From an uncultured Clostridia bacterium (GTDB lineage: Bacteria; Bacillota; Clostridia; Lachnospirales; CAMZNU01): DNA of 63,159 nucleotides. How positions within the stretch are numbered: position 1 is the first letter of the stretch; every line of letters starts with the position of its first letter. Made by a program: the position numbers and the translations under genes. The DNA is taken from the NCBI GenBank assembly GCA_947313885.1, contig CAMZNU010000004.1, positions 1 through 63,159 on the forward strand, written 5' to 3'. The notes beneath the pieces were generated by a model, which did no database searches, had not been told where the DNA came from, and worked only from the letters and a program-made list of their open reading frames with translations. Of the stretch, positions 35,866 to 45,536 are shown piece after piece.

Positions 35866-37362
35866 ATGAACGTATGTAAAAATTTAAATGATAATATTAA
35901 ACATTTACAAAATTCGTTTACAGATTGTGGCGATATCGTTAGCCGTAAACTTTTTATAGGTGAAAACAACAATATAAAAATTTATATAACTTACATTGAT
36001 ATGCTTGTTGATAGACAAATTATAGAAGAAAAATTAATTTCACCTCTTATGTTTAGAATTAAACAGCTACCGCCTGATTTTAATAACATAGATGACGATT
36101 TATTTAATACTTTACTAAATAACGGATTCGCAACAGCCGATTTGAAAACATCAACTTCATTAACAGAAATTGAACTCGGTATGATGAGTGGTGATACCGC
36201 TATTTTTATTGATGGATACGACATAGCAGTTTTGACTGCTACTAAAAGTTGGCCTAATCGCGGTATACCAACAGCACAATCGGAAGTAGTTGTTCAAGGT
36301 TCTAAAGAAGCTTTTAGTGAAGTATTTAGATTTAATACTATGCTTATTCGTCGTCGTATTCGCGATACCAATTTAAAACTTATTCAAACAAAAGTAGGTA
36401 CTAGAAGTAGCACCGATATAGGTATTATGTACATGGATGATATCGTACGCAAAGAAACTCTAAACAGCATAATAAAAAAAATTGATTCTATTAACATCGA
36501 TGCTATTTTTGATGTTGGGTATATTGAGCAATTTATAGAAGAAGATTGGAAATCACCCTTCCCACAACTTCAAGTTACAGAACGTCCCGATAAAGTTGCA
36601 TCTTCTATTTTAGAAGGTAGAATTGCTATTATTGTTGATAATACTCCTTTTGTTCTTATAGCTCCTGCTCCTCTTAATGTGTTTTTTCAAGCTTCTGAAG
36701 ATTATTATCAACGTTTTCATATAGTTAATTTTATCCGTTTTTTACGTTATACAGGTGGCATTATTGCTGTTACTTTACCTGGATTTTATTTGGCTATTGC
36801 TCTTTATCATCCTTCTATGATCACTTTAGACCTTGTTTATAAAATTTCTAGTTCCCGTAGCATGGTTCCTTTTCCCGCTATTTTAGAACTTGTTTTTATG
36901 GACCTTGCTTTTGAACTTTTAAGAGAAGCTGGTATACGTCTTCCTGGTGCTGTTGGTAATACTATTGGTATTGTCGGCGGACTGATTATCGGGCAATCAG
37001 CTGTAGAAGCTGGACTTGTTAGTCCTATAGTTCTTATTGTAGTCGCTCTTACTGGTATAGCCTCTTTTTCTATACCATCAATATCTTTAGTACGTGGACT
37101 TCGTTTATCAAAATACTTTGTTATTTTTTCTTCAGCATTTCTTGGACTTATAGGATTTTGGCTTAGTGTATTAACTATTCTTATTCACTTATGCACTCTT
37201 AAAACTTTTGGAATTCCTTATTTATTCCCTTTCGTATCATCTGGTGTTGATGGACATACTGATGTTAAAGACAGTTTATTTAGATTTCCCCTTTTTATGA
37301 TGAAAAAAAGACCTTTTTTTGCTAGCAATAAACAAAAAATTAGGTTAGGAGGTTCAAAATGA
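35866..37362 (+). CDS. gerAA: Spore germination protein GerAA family
   Basis: A 498-residue GerA-type receptor subunit. A cytoplasmic N-terminal part (1-270) contains the family segments GDTAIFIDGYD, SWPNRGIPTAQSEVVVQGSKEAF and RRRIRDTNLKL. Membrane segments fill the C-terminal part, including PGFYLAIALYHPSMI and GAVGNTIGIVGGLIIGQSAVEAG. The subunit sits in the inner spore membrane, where oligomeric GerA receptors act as nutrient-gated ion channels. First gene of a gerAA-AB-AC operon; its stop overlaps gerAB by four bases. AGGAGG precedes the ATG. Confidence 0.94.
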   Translation: MNVCKNLNDNIKHLQNSFTDCGDIVSRKLFIGENNNIKIYITYIDMLVDRQIIEEKLISPLMFRIKQLPPDFNNIDDDLFNTLLNNGFATADLKTSTSLTEIELGMMSGDTAIFIDGYDIAVLTATKSWPNRGIPTAQSEVVVQGSKEAFSEVFRFNTMLIRRRIRDTNLKLIQTKVGTRSSTDIGIMYMDDIVRKETLNSIIKKIDSINIDAIFDVGYIEQFIEEDWKSPFPQLQVTERPDKVASSILEGRIAIIVDNTPFVLIAPAPLNVFFQASEDYYQRFHIVNFIRFLRYTGGIIAVTLPGFYLAIALYHPSMITLDLVYKISSSRSMVPFPAILELVFMDLAFELLREAGIRLPGAVGNTIGIVGGLIIGQSAVEAGLVSPIVLIVVALTGIASFSIPSISLVRGLRLSKYFVIFSSAFLGLIGFWLSVLTILIHLCTLKTFGIPYLFPFVSSGVDGHTDVKDSLFRFPLFMMKKRPFFASNKQKIRLGGSK

Positions 37363-38459
37363 TTTTTGCTAACGATAAAATTTCTTTAAGGCAATTTCAA
37401 ATTTTAATAATTTTAGATGCTTTTGGCACTGGTATGATTATATTACCGCGAAAACTTGCTATTGTCGCTAATCAAGATGCTTATATAATAGCAATTATTT
37501 CAACTATTTTTGCTATGGGTTACATGTATATTATTATGTCTGTAGGTCGTATTTTCCCTAAAGATAATTTTATTACTTATAATAAAAATTTATTTTCTAA
37601 ACCTATTGCCATTTTACTTGGCATAGCCTTTATTTTAAAAATTATTTTAGGCACTACTGTAGAAATTAGAGCCTTTGGCGAAATTATTAACCAAACTCTA
37701 TTGTACGAAACTCCTATTTTTATAATTATGGGTACAACATTAATTATTTCTATGTACGCCGCCTCTAAAGGCATCGAAACTAGAGCTAGACTAAGCGAAA
37801 TTTTAATATATATAGTTGGTATATTTTCAATCTTTGTAATACTTTTATTAGCTATTAACTCTGATTTTTCTAACTTAGCACCTTTCTTTACTACTAATAA
37901 TAATACTTTATTAAAATCAGCTTTTTTTACTACTAACTCCTTTGTGGGTTTAGAATATGGCTTGCTTATTTACCCTTTTCTTCTTAATAAAAAAGATGCC
38001 CGTAAAAGTGCCGTATATTCTGTTTTTATATACGGTGTAATATTAACTATTTTTACAATTCTTAGTATAGCAAGTTTTGGTGATACTACTCTAAAACGAC
38101 AACTATGGCCTGTTCTTGACCTTATTAATACTTTAGATTTACCTGGCTCTTTCGTTGAACGACATGATGCTTTTGTAGTTAGTTTTTGGTTTTTAGGTGT
38201 GTTTACTACTGTTACCTCTGGGCTTTTCTTTTTAGCTATTTTATTAAAAGATATTTTTGATAAAGGTTCACATTCTTTTTATATTTTTATTAGTGCTTTA
38301 ACTATTTATTTGTTAGCTATTTCTGTAACTGATATAGTAAATATTTTACTTAATACAGAAATTATCTTTTTTGCTCTAAATATTTTTTATTCTTTTTTAC
38401 TACCTATTGTAATTATTGCTACTGCTAAACTAAAAAAAGTAGGTGACCACAATGTTTAA
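37359..38459 (+). CDS. gerAB: Spore germination permease GerAB family
   Basis: A 366-residue APC-superfamily protein with about ten membrane helices. The N-terminus ISLRQFQILIILDAFGTGMIILP is a family signature. In GerA receptors the B subunit binds the amino-acid or nucleoside germinant; the specificity here is not deducible. It starts with an ATG overlapping gerAA, after GGAGG inside the gerAA end, and overlaps gerAC by eight bases. Confidence 0.93.
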   Translation: MIFANDKISLRQFQILIILDAFGTGMIILPRKLAIVANQDAYIIAIISTIFAMGYMYIIMSVGRIFPKDNFITYNKNLFSKPIAILLGIAFILKIILGTTVEIRAFGEIINQTLLYETPIFIIMGTTLIISMYAASKGIETRARLSEILIYIVGIFSIFVILLLAINSDFSNLAPFFTTNNNTLLKSAFFTTNSFVGLEYGLLIYPFLLNKKDARKSAVYSVFIYGVILTIFTILSIASFGDTTLKRQLWPVLDLINTLDLPGSFVERHDAFVVSFWFLGVFTTVTSGLFFLAILLKDIFDKGSHSFYIFISALTIYLLAISVTDIVNILLNTEIIFFALNIFYSFLLPIVIIATAKLKKVGDHNV

Positions 38460-39567
38460 AAAACTAATTTCCTTATCTTTTATTTTTTTATCTTTTATTT
38501 TTTTATCTTCATGTTATGACAAACTAGAATTAGAAGATAGAGATTTTGTCATTACTATAGGTATCGATCAACCTAAAAACCCAAAAAATAAAAATGATGT
38601 TTTTTTCATAACTTTGGCAATTCCCGACCCCCATGCTGTTAATAACTACGAACCTAACCCAGAACGAATTATATCTGGAACAGGCTCTACTATACTTACA
38701 ACTATTAATAACATAAGTAACAACTCTAGTAATGTTCTTGATTTTTCTCAAACTAAATTAGTGTTATTAGGTGATGGAATATTGAAAAATGAACACCTTT
38801 TAAAAGAAACTATCGACGTTATGGAACGTAATCGCAAACTATCAAAAAAAGTTTTATTTTTAGGTACAAATGATTATGCCAACTCTATAATTACAAGTGA
38901 TATCAATAATGTTTCTATTTTAGCTAATTTTCTTACTAATTATTTTTCTAAATCTAATAATATATTTAATTACACTTTATTCGATGTTATTAAAAATTTG
39001 GAAACTTCTAAATTTGCTATTCTACCTTTAGTTAAAATTGACGATAGCCATATTTATTTAGATAATTCTATTATTATTAAAGACTTTAAATTATTTGGTA
39101 TTTTAGACTACAATATGAAAAAAGGACTTTCCTACCTATTTAGTAATAATAATATTTTTACTGTCATTGAACATGATAATTTTTTTATACCTCTAAAAAT
39201 CACTTCCATAAATAAAAAAACCTTTTTTACAGAAAATAACGGATCTTTAGTTTATAACATTGACTTAAATATTATAGGTACTGTTAATGAATTCTCTTTT
39301 GGTAACTCCTCTTTATATAACAGTGATTTCATTAATAATATTAGTTTAGATTTTTCTAAAAAAATACATTCCGAAATTTTAACCTCTTTTAATTATTTTA
39401 ATAAATCTATTAATATAGATGCTTTTAATATTGCTACAACTCTTAAAAAGAAAAATTATGATCTATATTTAAAATATTATGATGGTGACATGGAAAATTT
39501 TTTAAATAATATTAATCACGTTATAACCGTAAATGTAACTATTGACTCTACAGGGTCTATAAAATAA
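38452..39567 (+). CDS. gerAC: Germination lipoprotein GerAC family
   Basis: A 371-residue Ger(x)C lipoprotein with a signal peptide and lipobox LSSC (Cys about 21), followed by the conserved YDKLELEDRDFVITIGID. It completes the germinant receptor as the membrane-anchored C subunit on the outer face of the inner membrane. The frame opens with a GTG at 38443, but AGGTGA is spaced for the ATG at 38452. The C-terminal domain is divergent and Asn-rich. Confidence 0.92.
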   Translation: MFKKLISLSFIFLSFIFLSSCYDKLELEDRDFVITIGIDQPKNPKNKNDVFFITLAIPDPHAVNNYEPNPERIISGTGSTILTTINNISNNSSNVLDFSQTKLVLLGDGILKNEHLLKETIDVMERNRKLSKKVLFLGTNDYANSIITSDINNVSILANFLTNYFSKSNNIFNYTLFDVIKNLETSKFAILPLVKIDDSHIYLDNSIIIKDFKLFGILDYNMKKGLSYLFSNNNIFTVIEHDNFFIPLKITSINKKTFFTENNGSLVYNIDLNIIGTVNEFSFGNSSLYNSDFINNISLDFSKKIHSEILTSFNYFNKSINIDAFNIATTLKKKNYDLYLKYYDGDMENFLNNINHVITVNVTIDSTGSIK

Positions 39568-39589
39568 TAATAGTTCATTAAAAAAACAA

Positions 39590-39630
39590 AAAAGAGATAT
39601 AACAATTATAATTGTTATATCTCTTTTATT
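39590..39630. terminator. Bidirectional terminator, gerAC / cyclophilin
   Basis: A 17-bp perfect stem (39590-39606 with 39611-39627, core AGAGATATAACAAT) with a four-base loop lies between convergent genes. Confidence 0.85.
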
Positions 39631-39641
39631 TATTCTCTATT

Positions 39642-40541
39642 TTAATATTCTGTAATTTCTATACTTTCTATTATTACAGGTTCTATTGGTCTACTTGCCT
39701 CATCTACTTCTACTTTAGATATTTTATCTACTATTTCCATTCCTTCTATTACTTGCCCAAAAACTGTGTGCGAATAATCTAAATGTATCGTTCCTCCTAC
39801 TTCTTCATATTTATCTAATATTATTTCTGGATACAAATCATCTACTGTTACATTTATTGAGTTTGCTAATTGTGCTATTACTACGTCTTTTTCTTTTCGT
39901 GTATCTGCTATTTGCTCCGATAAATCCGTACTTGTATTTACTATGAAAAATTGTGACCCATTCGTGTTAGGTCCTGCATTAGCCATTGCTAATGCACCAT
40001 TAAAATGTCTTGCTCCCTTATGTAACTCATCTTTAAATTTATCACCCCATATACTTACTCCACCAATACCTGTTCCTTTTGGATCTCCCCCTTGTATCAT
40101 AAAGTTCTCAATTGTTCTATGAAACGTTAACCCATCATAGTAGCCATTTTTTGCATGCCCTATAAAATTCTCTACCGCTAACGGTGCATACTCATCTAAA
40201 AATTTAACTTTTATATCACCATAATTTGTTTTTATTATAGCTATAGTTTCACCTTTTTCAGTTTCTTTGAATTGTGCTACCTCATCTATTTCATAATCTT
40301 GTAACATTTTAAGGTATTTGCCTACCTCTTCTATTTCTTCTTTTATTGTTTCTTTTTCCTCATCACTTAAGCTATTAAATATTTCTTTTTCCTCGTCACT
40401 TAATTTGTCATACACTTCTGAATAATATTCGTCTACTATTTTATCTACTTCTACATTACTAGTTTTATTTTCATCTTTTTTACAACTAGTTAAACCTACG
40501 CTCATTATACCTATCATTGCTATCACTACTAATTTTTTCAT
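39642..40541 (-). CDS. Cyclophilin-type peptidyl-prolyl isomerase lipoprotein
   Basis: A 299-residue lipoprotein (lipobox LTSC, Cys20) with a charged linker to about residue 90, then a cyclophilin domain. The active-site segment FHRTIENFMIQGGDP and the NGSQFFIVN motif are intact. An insertion of roughly 45 residues (LSEQIADTRKEKDVVIAQL and onward) separates the core strands from the final DYSHTVFGQVIEGM part, as in several clostridial secreted cyclophilins. It probably assists folding of exported proteins outside the membrane. GAGGAG precedes the ATG; it is monocistronic. Confidence 0.9.
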   Translation of the reverse strand: MKKLVVIAMIGIMSVGLTSCKKDENKTSNVEVDKIVDEYYSEVYDKLSDEEKEIFNSLSDEEKETIKEEIEEVGKYLKMLQDYEIDEVAQFKETEKGETIAIIKTNYGDIKVKFLDEYAPLAVENFIGHAKNGYYDGLTFHRTIENFMIQGGDPKGTGIGGVSIWGDKFKDELHKGARHFNGALAMANAGPNTNGSQFFIVNTSTDLSEQIADTRKEKDVVIAQLANSINVTVDDLYPEIILDKYEEVGGTIHLDYSHTVFGQVIEGMEIVDKISKVEVDEASRPIEPVIIESIEITEY

Positions 40542-40722
40542 TTTTTCTCCTCTTTTTTAATCATATTCTTAAAATCTACTTACTATTTTAATATATTTAT
40601 ATGTACATAGCAACCTTATTGAGTATTTTTTTGTGTCATTTTTTCAACACATTTATTTTACCTATATAAAAAATCTTATGGGCTATTTTTTTTATCTATT
40701 TAAAATAATTATTTCAACAAAC

Positions 40723-40758
40723 AAAAAAATACCTTGTATTTTTACAAGGTATTTTTTT
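40723..40758. terminator. Terminator after mtnN
   Basis: A 16-bp stem (AAATACCTTGTA with its complement, 40723-40738 and 40743-40758) with a TTTT loop overlaps the end of mtnN and closes the cdaA-glmM operon. Confidence 0.85.
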
Positions 40759-41458
40759 ATATTGTATTTAATAATTCTCTTACTATTTTATAAGAATCTT
40801 TACTTGCATTTCCTACAAACTCATCAAAGTCTACAAAAGCAGTATCATTAGCTTTATCTGATATTGCTCTTATTATTACATAATCTATTTTATTTAAAAT
40901 ACACACTTGTGCTATAGCTCCGCTCTCCATTTCTCCACAAGTACCATTTAGTTGTTTTTGTAACATCTCTTTTTCTTCCTTGCCATTTATAAATTTATCC
41001 CCTGTAACTATTGTCCCTTTTCTAACTCTATTGTCTCCTATTACTTTTTTTGCACTTTCATATGCTTTTTCTACAAGTACTTTTGTTCCTTCTATTTTTT
41101 CACTTTCCATGTTTGGTATGTGACCTAATTTCCTACCAAATATCGTCAAGTCAAAATCATATTGTATCATAGTTTTTCCAATAACTACGTCATATATATT
41201 CAAACTATTCTCTATTGCACCTGCTACTCCTGTATTTATAATTTTGTCTACTAGAAATTTTGTTATCATAATTTGGGTACACATAGCACTATTTACTTTT
41301 CCTATACCACATTGCGATACTATTACCTTTTTATCTTCTATATATCCTTTATAAAAAGTTATCCCGCTATATTTTATTTCTTCCACTTCTTTTATATCTC
41401 TTATTAGTAGCTCTACTTCAACTTCCATAGCCCCTATTATTCCTACTATTTTACTCAT
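40757..41458 (-). CDS. mtnN: 5'-methylthioadenosine/S-adenosylhomocysteine nucleosidase
   Basis: A 233-residue nucleosidase (Pfs) that cleaves adenine from MTA and SAH in methionine and methyl-cycle salvage. Motifs GIIGAMEVEVELL at the N-terminus, QCGIGKVNSA, INTGVAGA, GEMESGAIAQVC and RAISDKAND (catalytic Asp) are all present. The start overlaps the GNAT gene by eight bases, so it is the last gene of the operon. Confidence 0.95.
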   Translation of the reverse strand: MSKIVGIIGAMEVEVELLIRDIKEVEEIKYSGITFYKGYIEDKKVIVSQCGIGKVNSAMCTQIMITKFLVDKIINTGVAGAIENSLNIYDVVIGKTMIQYDFDLTIFGRKLGHIPNMESEKIEGTKVLVEKAYESAKKVIGDNRVRKGTIVTGDKFINGKEEKEMLQKQLNGTCGEMESGAIAQVCILNKIDYVIIRAISDKANDTAFVDFDEFVGNASKDSYKIVRELLNTI

Positions 41459-41939
41459 TTGTTAATATCCTTTCATAACAATTATATAGCCCTTTTTCTA
41501 ATGTTATCGTTCCTACATACATAAACCCATTTTTTAAATAAAATTTATTTGATGAAATATTTTTACTAAATGTATCTAGTCTTATACTTTTTATACCTCT
41601 AGTTTTACAATATCCATATACTTCCTCTAACATCTTTGTTCCATATCCTTGTTTCATTTTTTCATACTTTACAGCGAATCTGTGTATTACTACATAACTA
41701 TCTTTTTCTTCAAACATATCATCATCATATTCTAACTCTTCACTTATCGTATAAAACCCTACTATTTCATCTCCTTCTTTTAAGATATATAAATTTCCTT
41801 TATCTATATCTTCTTGAAAATTTTCCTCTTTTGGATACGTACTATCCCACATATTTCTTTCATTTTCCACTACTTTGCCTCGTAACCCTATTATTATTTC
41901 ATTTATTTCTTCTATGTTACCTTCTACTCCCTTTTCCAT
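41451..41939 (-). CDS. GNAT-family N-acetyltransferase
   Basis: A 162-residue acetyltransferase. The acetyl-CoA loop is MKQGYGTKMLEEV near residue 105, and YCKTRGIKSIRLDTFSKN and FYLKNGF follow in standard order. The substrate is not recognisable. The frame starts with a GTG further up, but AGGTG is correctly spaced for the ATG at 41939, which overlaps the glmM stop (TAATATG). It is embedded between glmM and mtnN. Confidence 0.88.
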   Translation of the reverse strand: MEKGVEGNIEEINEIIIGLRGKVVENERNMWDSTYPKEENFQEDIDKGNLYILKEGDEIVGFYTISEELEYDDDMFEEKDSYVVIHRFAVKYEKMKQGYGTKMLEEVYGYCKTRGIKSIRLDTFSKNISSNKFYLKNGFMYVGTITLEKGLYNCYERILTNE

Positions 41940-41940
41940 A

Positions 41941-43293
41941 TTAATCACCTAACTCACTTTTTATAATCACACTTAATTTTTTTGCATCTTTTTCTATTTC
42001 TTCTGCATCATTACCTTCTATCATAACCCTTACTAAATCTTCTGTCCCTGACGGTCTTATTAAAACTCTTCCTTTTTCTTCATATTTTTTTTCTAATTGT
42101 TCTACTCCATGTTTTACTTTATCATTTTCTAAGTACTTCATTTTATTTTCTTTCTTAACTTCTACGTTTATTAAAATTTGTGGCATAACTTTCATATATC
42201 TATTTAATCTCGAAAACTTTAACCCTTTTTCCTTTATCATCTCTATTAATTTTAACCCTACTAACAACCCATCTCCTGTAGTATTGTGATCTAAATATAT
42301 TACATGCCCTGATTGTTCACCACCAAAATTATATTTACCTTCTAACATTTTTTCTAATACGTATCTATCTCCTACTTTTGTCTTTATTATTTTTATGCCT
42401 TTTTCTTTTCCCATTTCTACTAAACCTAAATTACTCATTATCGTTGCCACTATTGTTTTTTTATATAACTTACCTCTTTCTTTTAATTTATTTCCTAACA
42501 TTGATAATATTTGATCACCGTCTACAAAGTTTCCTTTTTCATCTACCGCTAAACATCTATCTCCATCACCATCAAAAGCTAATCCTAGCTCCGCTTTTTC
42601 TTCTACTACTTTTTTTGAAAGCCCTTCCATATGTGTAGAGCCACATTTATCATTTATATTTACTCCATTTGGCTCGTCATTCATAACTATTACATCTACT
42701 CCTAATTCCTCTAACAATTGTCTTGCCACTTTATACGTTGCACCATTAGCACAATCTATTACTACTTTTACACCTTCTATATTTTCTTCTATTAATGATT
42801 TTAAATATTCTTTATATTCTTCTGTTCCTGTACTTATATTTTTTATATATCCTATTTCATCTCCTACGCATACATTATTATCTTTAAAACCTTTATCTAT
42901 TTTTTCTTCTATTTTTTTTTCTATCTCGTCTCTTAATTTATATCCATATCTATTAAAAAACTTTATCCCGTTATCTTCATAGGGATTATGTGATGCTGAA
43001 ATCATTACCCCAGCTGTACAATTATATTTTTTTAATAAATATGCTACTGCTGGAGTAGGTATTATGCCTACCGTATATATTATAGCTCCAACAGAACACA
43101 TGCCTGCTACTAATGCACTTTCTAACATATCACAAGATATTCTTGTATCTTTTCCCACTAATATCCTAGGTTTTTCTTTCATTTCTTCCTCTAGTAATAA
43201 CGCTGATGCTATTCCTAATTTATATGCTAATTTTGGCGTTAATGTTACATTTGCTTTACCTCTTACGCCATCAGTTCCAAATAATTGTGACAT
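41941..43293 (-). CDS. glmM: Phosphoglucosamine mutase
   Basis: A 450-residue enzyme that converts glucosamine-6-phosphate to glucosamine-1-phosphate for peptidoglycan precursors. The phosphoserine loop ISASHNPYEDNGIKFF is near residue 100, the metal loop DGDGDRC near 241, and the sugar/phosphate loop RPSGTEDLVRVMIEG near the C-terminus. GGAGG is placed for the ATG at 43293, not the one at 43305. The neighbourhood cdaA-cdaR-glmM is the conserved c-di-AMP/cell-wall module; GlmM can bind and inhibit CdaA in relatives. Confidence 0.96.
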   Translation of the reverse strand: MSQLFGTDGVRGKANVTLTPKLAYKLGIASALLLEEEMKEKPRILVGKDTRISCDMLESALVAGMCSVGAIIYTVGIIPTPAVAYLLKKYNCTAGVMISASHNPYEDNGIKFFNRYGYKLRDEIEKKIEEKIDKGFKDNNVCVGDEIGYIKNISTGTEEYKEYLKSLIEENIEGVKVVIDCANGATYKVARQLLEELGVDVIVMNDEPNGVNINDKCGSTHMEGLSKKVVEEKAELGLAFDGDGDRCLAVDEKGNFVDGDQILSMLGNKLKERGKLYKKTIVATIMSNLGLVEMGKEKGIKIIKTKVGDRYVLEKMLEGKYNFGGEQSGHVIYLDHNTTGDGLLVGLKLIEMIKEKGLKFSRLNRYMKVMPQILINVEVKKENKMKYLENDKVKHGVEQLEKKYEEKGRVLIRPSGTEDLVRVMIEGNDAEEIEKDAKKLSVIIKSELGD

Positions 43294-43365
43294 GCTTTCC
43301 TCCATTTGATTACTCTTCTTTTATTCATTATATTCATTATTCTACTTTTAGAGAATGTCCTTTTT

Positions 43366-44652
43366 TTACTCCATATTTATTTGTTCTTTATCCTCTTTTA
43401 CATATTGCACTGTTATTATTGGTATTTTACCCTCCAATAACTCTATACCTTTGGGAAGCTCAAAATCTATTTCAACTTCTGTTACTCCCTCCTCTATATT
43501 TCTTAAATCTAATGATATTTTTAAATCTTCAACTTTCACATTTTCTACTATTGTATCCTCACCTATTATACCTATTTCTATTTCATCTGTTAATTCCATT
43601 CCTACTTTTAATCCTTTTATCAATATATCTTCTGTTGGTATTGTTAAATATTTCGTAGTTTGTTTACTCATTTGAATCGTTACTGATACAGTTTTTGCTT
43701 CACCATCTACTATTTTTAAACCATATTTATCTATAAATCCATAGATGTCATACGTTATCGTTGTCGTATAGTTCATGTCTTCTATTTCTATATCTGGTAT
43801 CTGTATATTTTTTATTTTGTTTAGTACTACCTCATCTCCTATTACTTTGACTTTTTTTGGCGTAACTATTACTTCTATTATTTCTAAATTTTCTCCTATC
43901 TCCCCTACTAACTTAGGTTTTATTATTTCCAATTCACCATATTTACTTATCTTAACTCCTATTGCCACATATTCTCTTTCTAACGTAAACTTATCCGTTA
44001 TTATTTTGCCTTCCTCGTCATATATTTTTAACTCGCTTTTACTATTAAAGTCTTTACTTGCATTTTCTATATATACTTCTGCCACAACCTCGGCTATTTT
44101 TTCCAACTCTTTTTTCGCACCTTTTATCTCAACTACATTTTTTTCAACGTTAATATTATTAACTTCATACCCCGTTAGCGGTTTTCCCTTCTTAAGCAAC
44201 GTTATATCTTTTTCTATTGTCGTTATCTCGTCAAACTTTAATTCTTTTTGCTTTGGTGTATAACTTATTAACTCATAGCTTAATGGTAAATCTTCTATAT
44301 GTATTGTAGTCCTTATATCTTCTCCTACATTTCCTCTATTTGTTATATCCATAGGGCTTAAATCTATATACCCTTTTACTATTCTTTTATTTTTTTTTAA
44401 CTCTTCTATATCTCTTCTACTTCCTCTTATTTTTATTTTAATTTTTTCTTCTTCTATTTCCTTTTCGTTTACTAATATTAATCCTCTTTCTGATACATCC
44501 TCTATATTTCTTAATTCTAATTTAACTTCAAATACTTTGTTTATATATGGATTATTTACATTCATACCTATAAACCACAACATTATTCCTAATATTAGAG
44601 ATATTATTTTCCACGGTAAATTTCTTGAAAATAGCGTTTTATATTTATCCAC
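43366..44652 (-). CDS. cdaR: CdaR (YbbR-domain) regulator of c-di-AMP synthase
   Basis: A 428-residue protein with one N-terminal membrane helix (about residues 15-31, KIISLILGIMLWFIGMNV) and a long extracellular part made of about four YbbR repeats rich in short beta strands (for example KGKPLTGYEVNNINVEKN and KPKLVGEIGENLEI). It modulates CdaA from the outside face of the membrane in relatives. It starts with a GTG after AAGGAGG; the site overlaps the end of cdaA, with the cdaA stop one base upstream of the GTG. Confidence 0.9.
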   Translation of the reverse strand: MDKYKTLFSRNLPWKIISLILGIMLWFIGMNVNNPYINKVFEVKLELRNIEDVSERGLILVNEKEIEEEKIKIKIRGSRRDIEELKKNKRIVKGYIDLSPMDITNRGNVGEDIRTTIHIEDLPLSYELISYTPKQKELKFDEITTIEKDITLLKKGKPLTGYEVNNINVEKNVVEIKGAKKELEKIAEVVAEVYIENASKDFNSKSELKIYDEEGKIITDKFTLEREYVAIGVKISKYGELEIIKPKLVGEIGENLEIIEVIVTPKKVKVIGDEVVLNKIKNIQIPDIEIEDMNYTTTITYDIYGFIDKYGLKIVDGEAKTVSVTIQMSKQTTKYLTIPTEDILIKGLKVGMELTDEIEIGIIGEDTIVENVKVEDLKISLDLRNIEEGVTEVEIDFELPKGIELLEGKIPIITVQYVKEDKEQINME

Positions 44653-44653
44653 T

Positions 44654-45523
44654 CTATTTACCTCCTTCTTTACCCCATTTTATCTTTTTTCTTTTTCTCT
44701 TTTTCTTTTTCTTCTTTACTAATTCTGTTTCTTTAAATCTTATTATTTTCCTAACATCCTCTTCTTTTATGTTTCTTTGTAATATACCTTTATGGGCTAA
44801 CGATAATGCCCCTGTCTCCTCTGATAATATTAATACAAATGCATCCGAATACTCGCTTACCCCTACACCTGCTCTATGTCTTGTTCCTAACGATTTGCCT
44901 ATCTCCTTATTTGTTAACGGTAATATGCAACTAGCCGCCGCTATTTCATTATTTTTAATTATTATCGCACCATCATGTAATGGCGTTTTATCCTCAAATA
45001 TATTTACTATTAACTGGCTCGTTATTTTAGCATCTAATGGTACTCCTGTACTAACATGCTCTCCTAACGGCACTTCATCTTCCAATACTATTAATGCTCC
45101 CGTTCTACTTTTTCGCATAGTATCTATAGATACCAATATTTCGTCTAGATTTTTTGCCGATATGCCACTATTCTCCATCTTTACCAGTGCAACATTTAAT
45201 CTACCACTGCCTAACTTTTCTAACATTTTTCTTATTTCTGGTTGAAATATTATTATTATTGCTATTATTCCAACATTAAACGTATTACTTATTATCCAAC
45301 TTACCGTATATAAATTAAAAGTATATGATATTATACTCGTCAATATTAATACTACTATCCCTTTAAATAACGACCATGCTCTAGTTTCACGTACCCATAG
45401 TAATGCTTTGTATATTATATACGACGTAAAACCTATATCTATTATTGCAAATACATCAAAAGAAGTTCCACGCGTTATATTTAAACTTGTTAAAATATTT
45501 TCTAAAATACGCCCTATATCCAT
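44654..45523 (-). CDS. cdaA: Diadenylate cyclase CdaA
   Basis: A 289-residue membrane enzyme that makes c-di-AMP from two ATP. Three N-terminal helices (about 12-85) are followed by a DAC domain with the catalytic DGAIII motif near residue 183 and RHRAGVG near 214. The C-terminal tail is unusually rich in Lys/Arg (KKKKKKRKRKKIKWGKEG). c-di-AMP controls potassium and osmolyte transport. AAGGAG precedes the ATG. The gene follows two unknown membrane-protein genes and precedes cdaR-glmM. Confidence 0.95.
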   Translation of the reverse strand: MDIGRILENILTSLNITRGTSFDVFAIIDIGFTSYIIYKALLWVRETRAWSLFKGIVVLILTSIISYTFNLYTVSWIISNTFNVGIIAIIIIFQPEIRKMLEKLGSGRLNVALVKMENSGISAKNLDEILVSIDTMRKSRTGALIVLEDEVPLGEHVSTGVPLDAKITSQLIVNIFEDKTPLHDGAIIIKNNEIAAASCILPLTNKEIGKSLGTRHRAGVGVSEYSDAFVLILSEETGALSLAHKGILQRNIKEEDVRKIIRFKETELVKKKKKKRKRKKIKWGKEGGK

Positions 45524-45536
45524 AAATTTCTCCTTA

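Noticed and set aside
40633-40851. 72-codon plus-strand frame
   Set aside because: It runs through the mtnN terminator into antisense of mtnN and has no start signals.
45385-45396. GTTTCACGT sequence resembling half a parS site
   Set aside because: It lies inside cdaA and the second half of the palindrome is absent.
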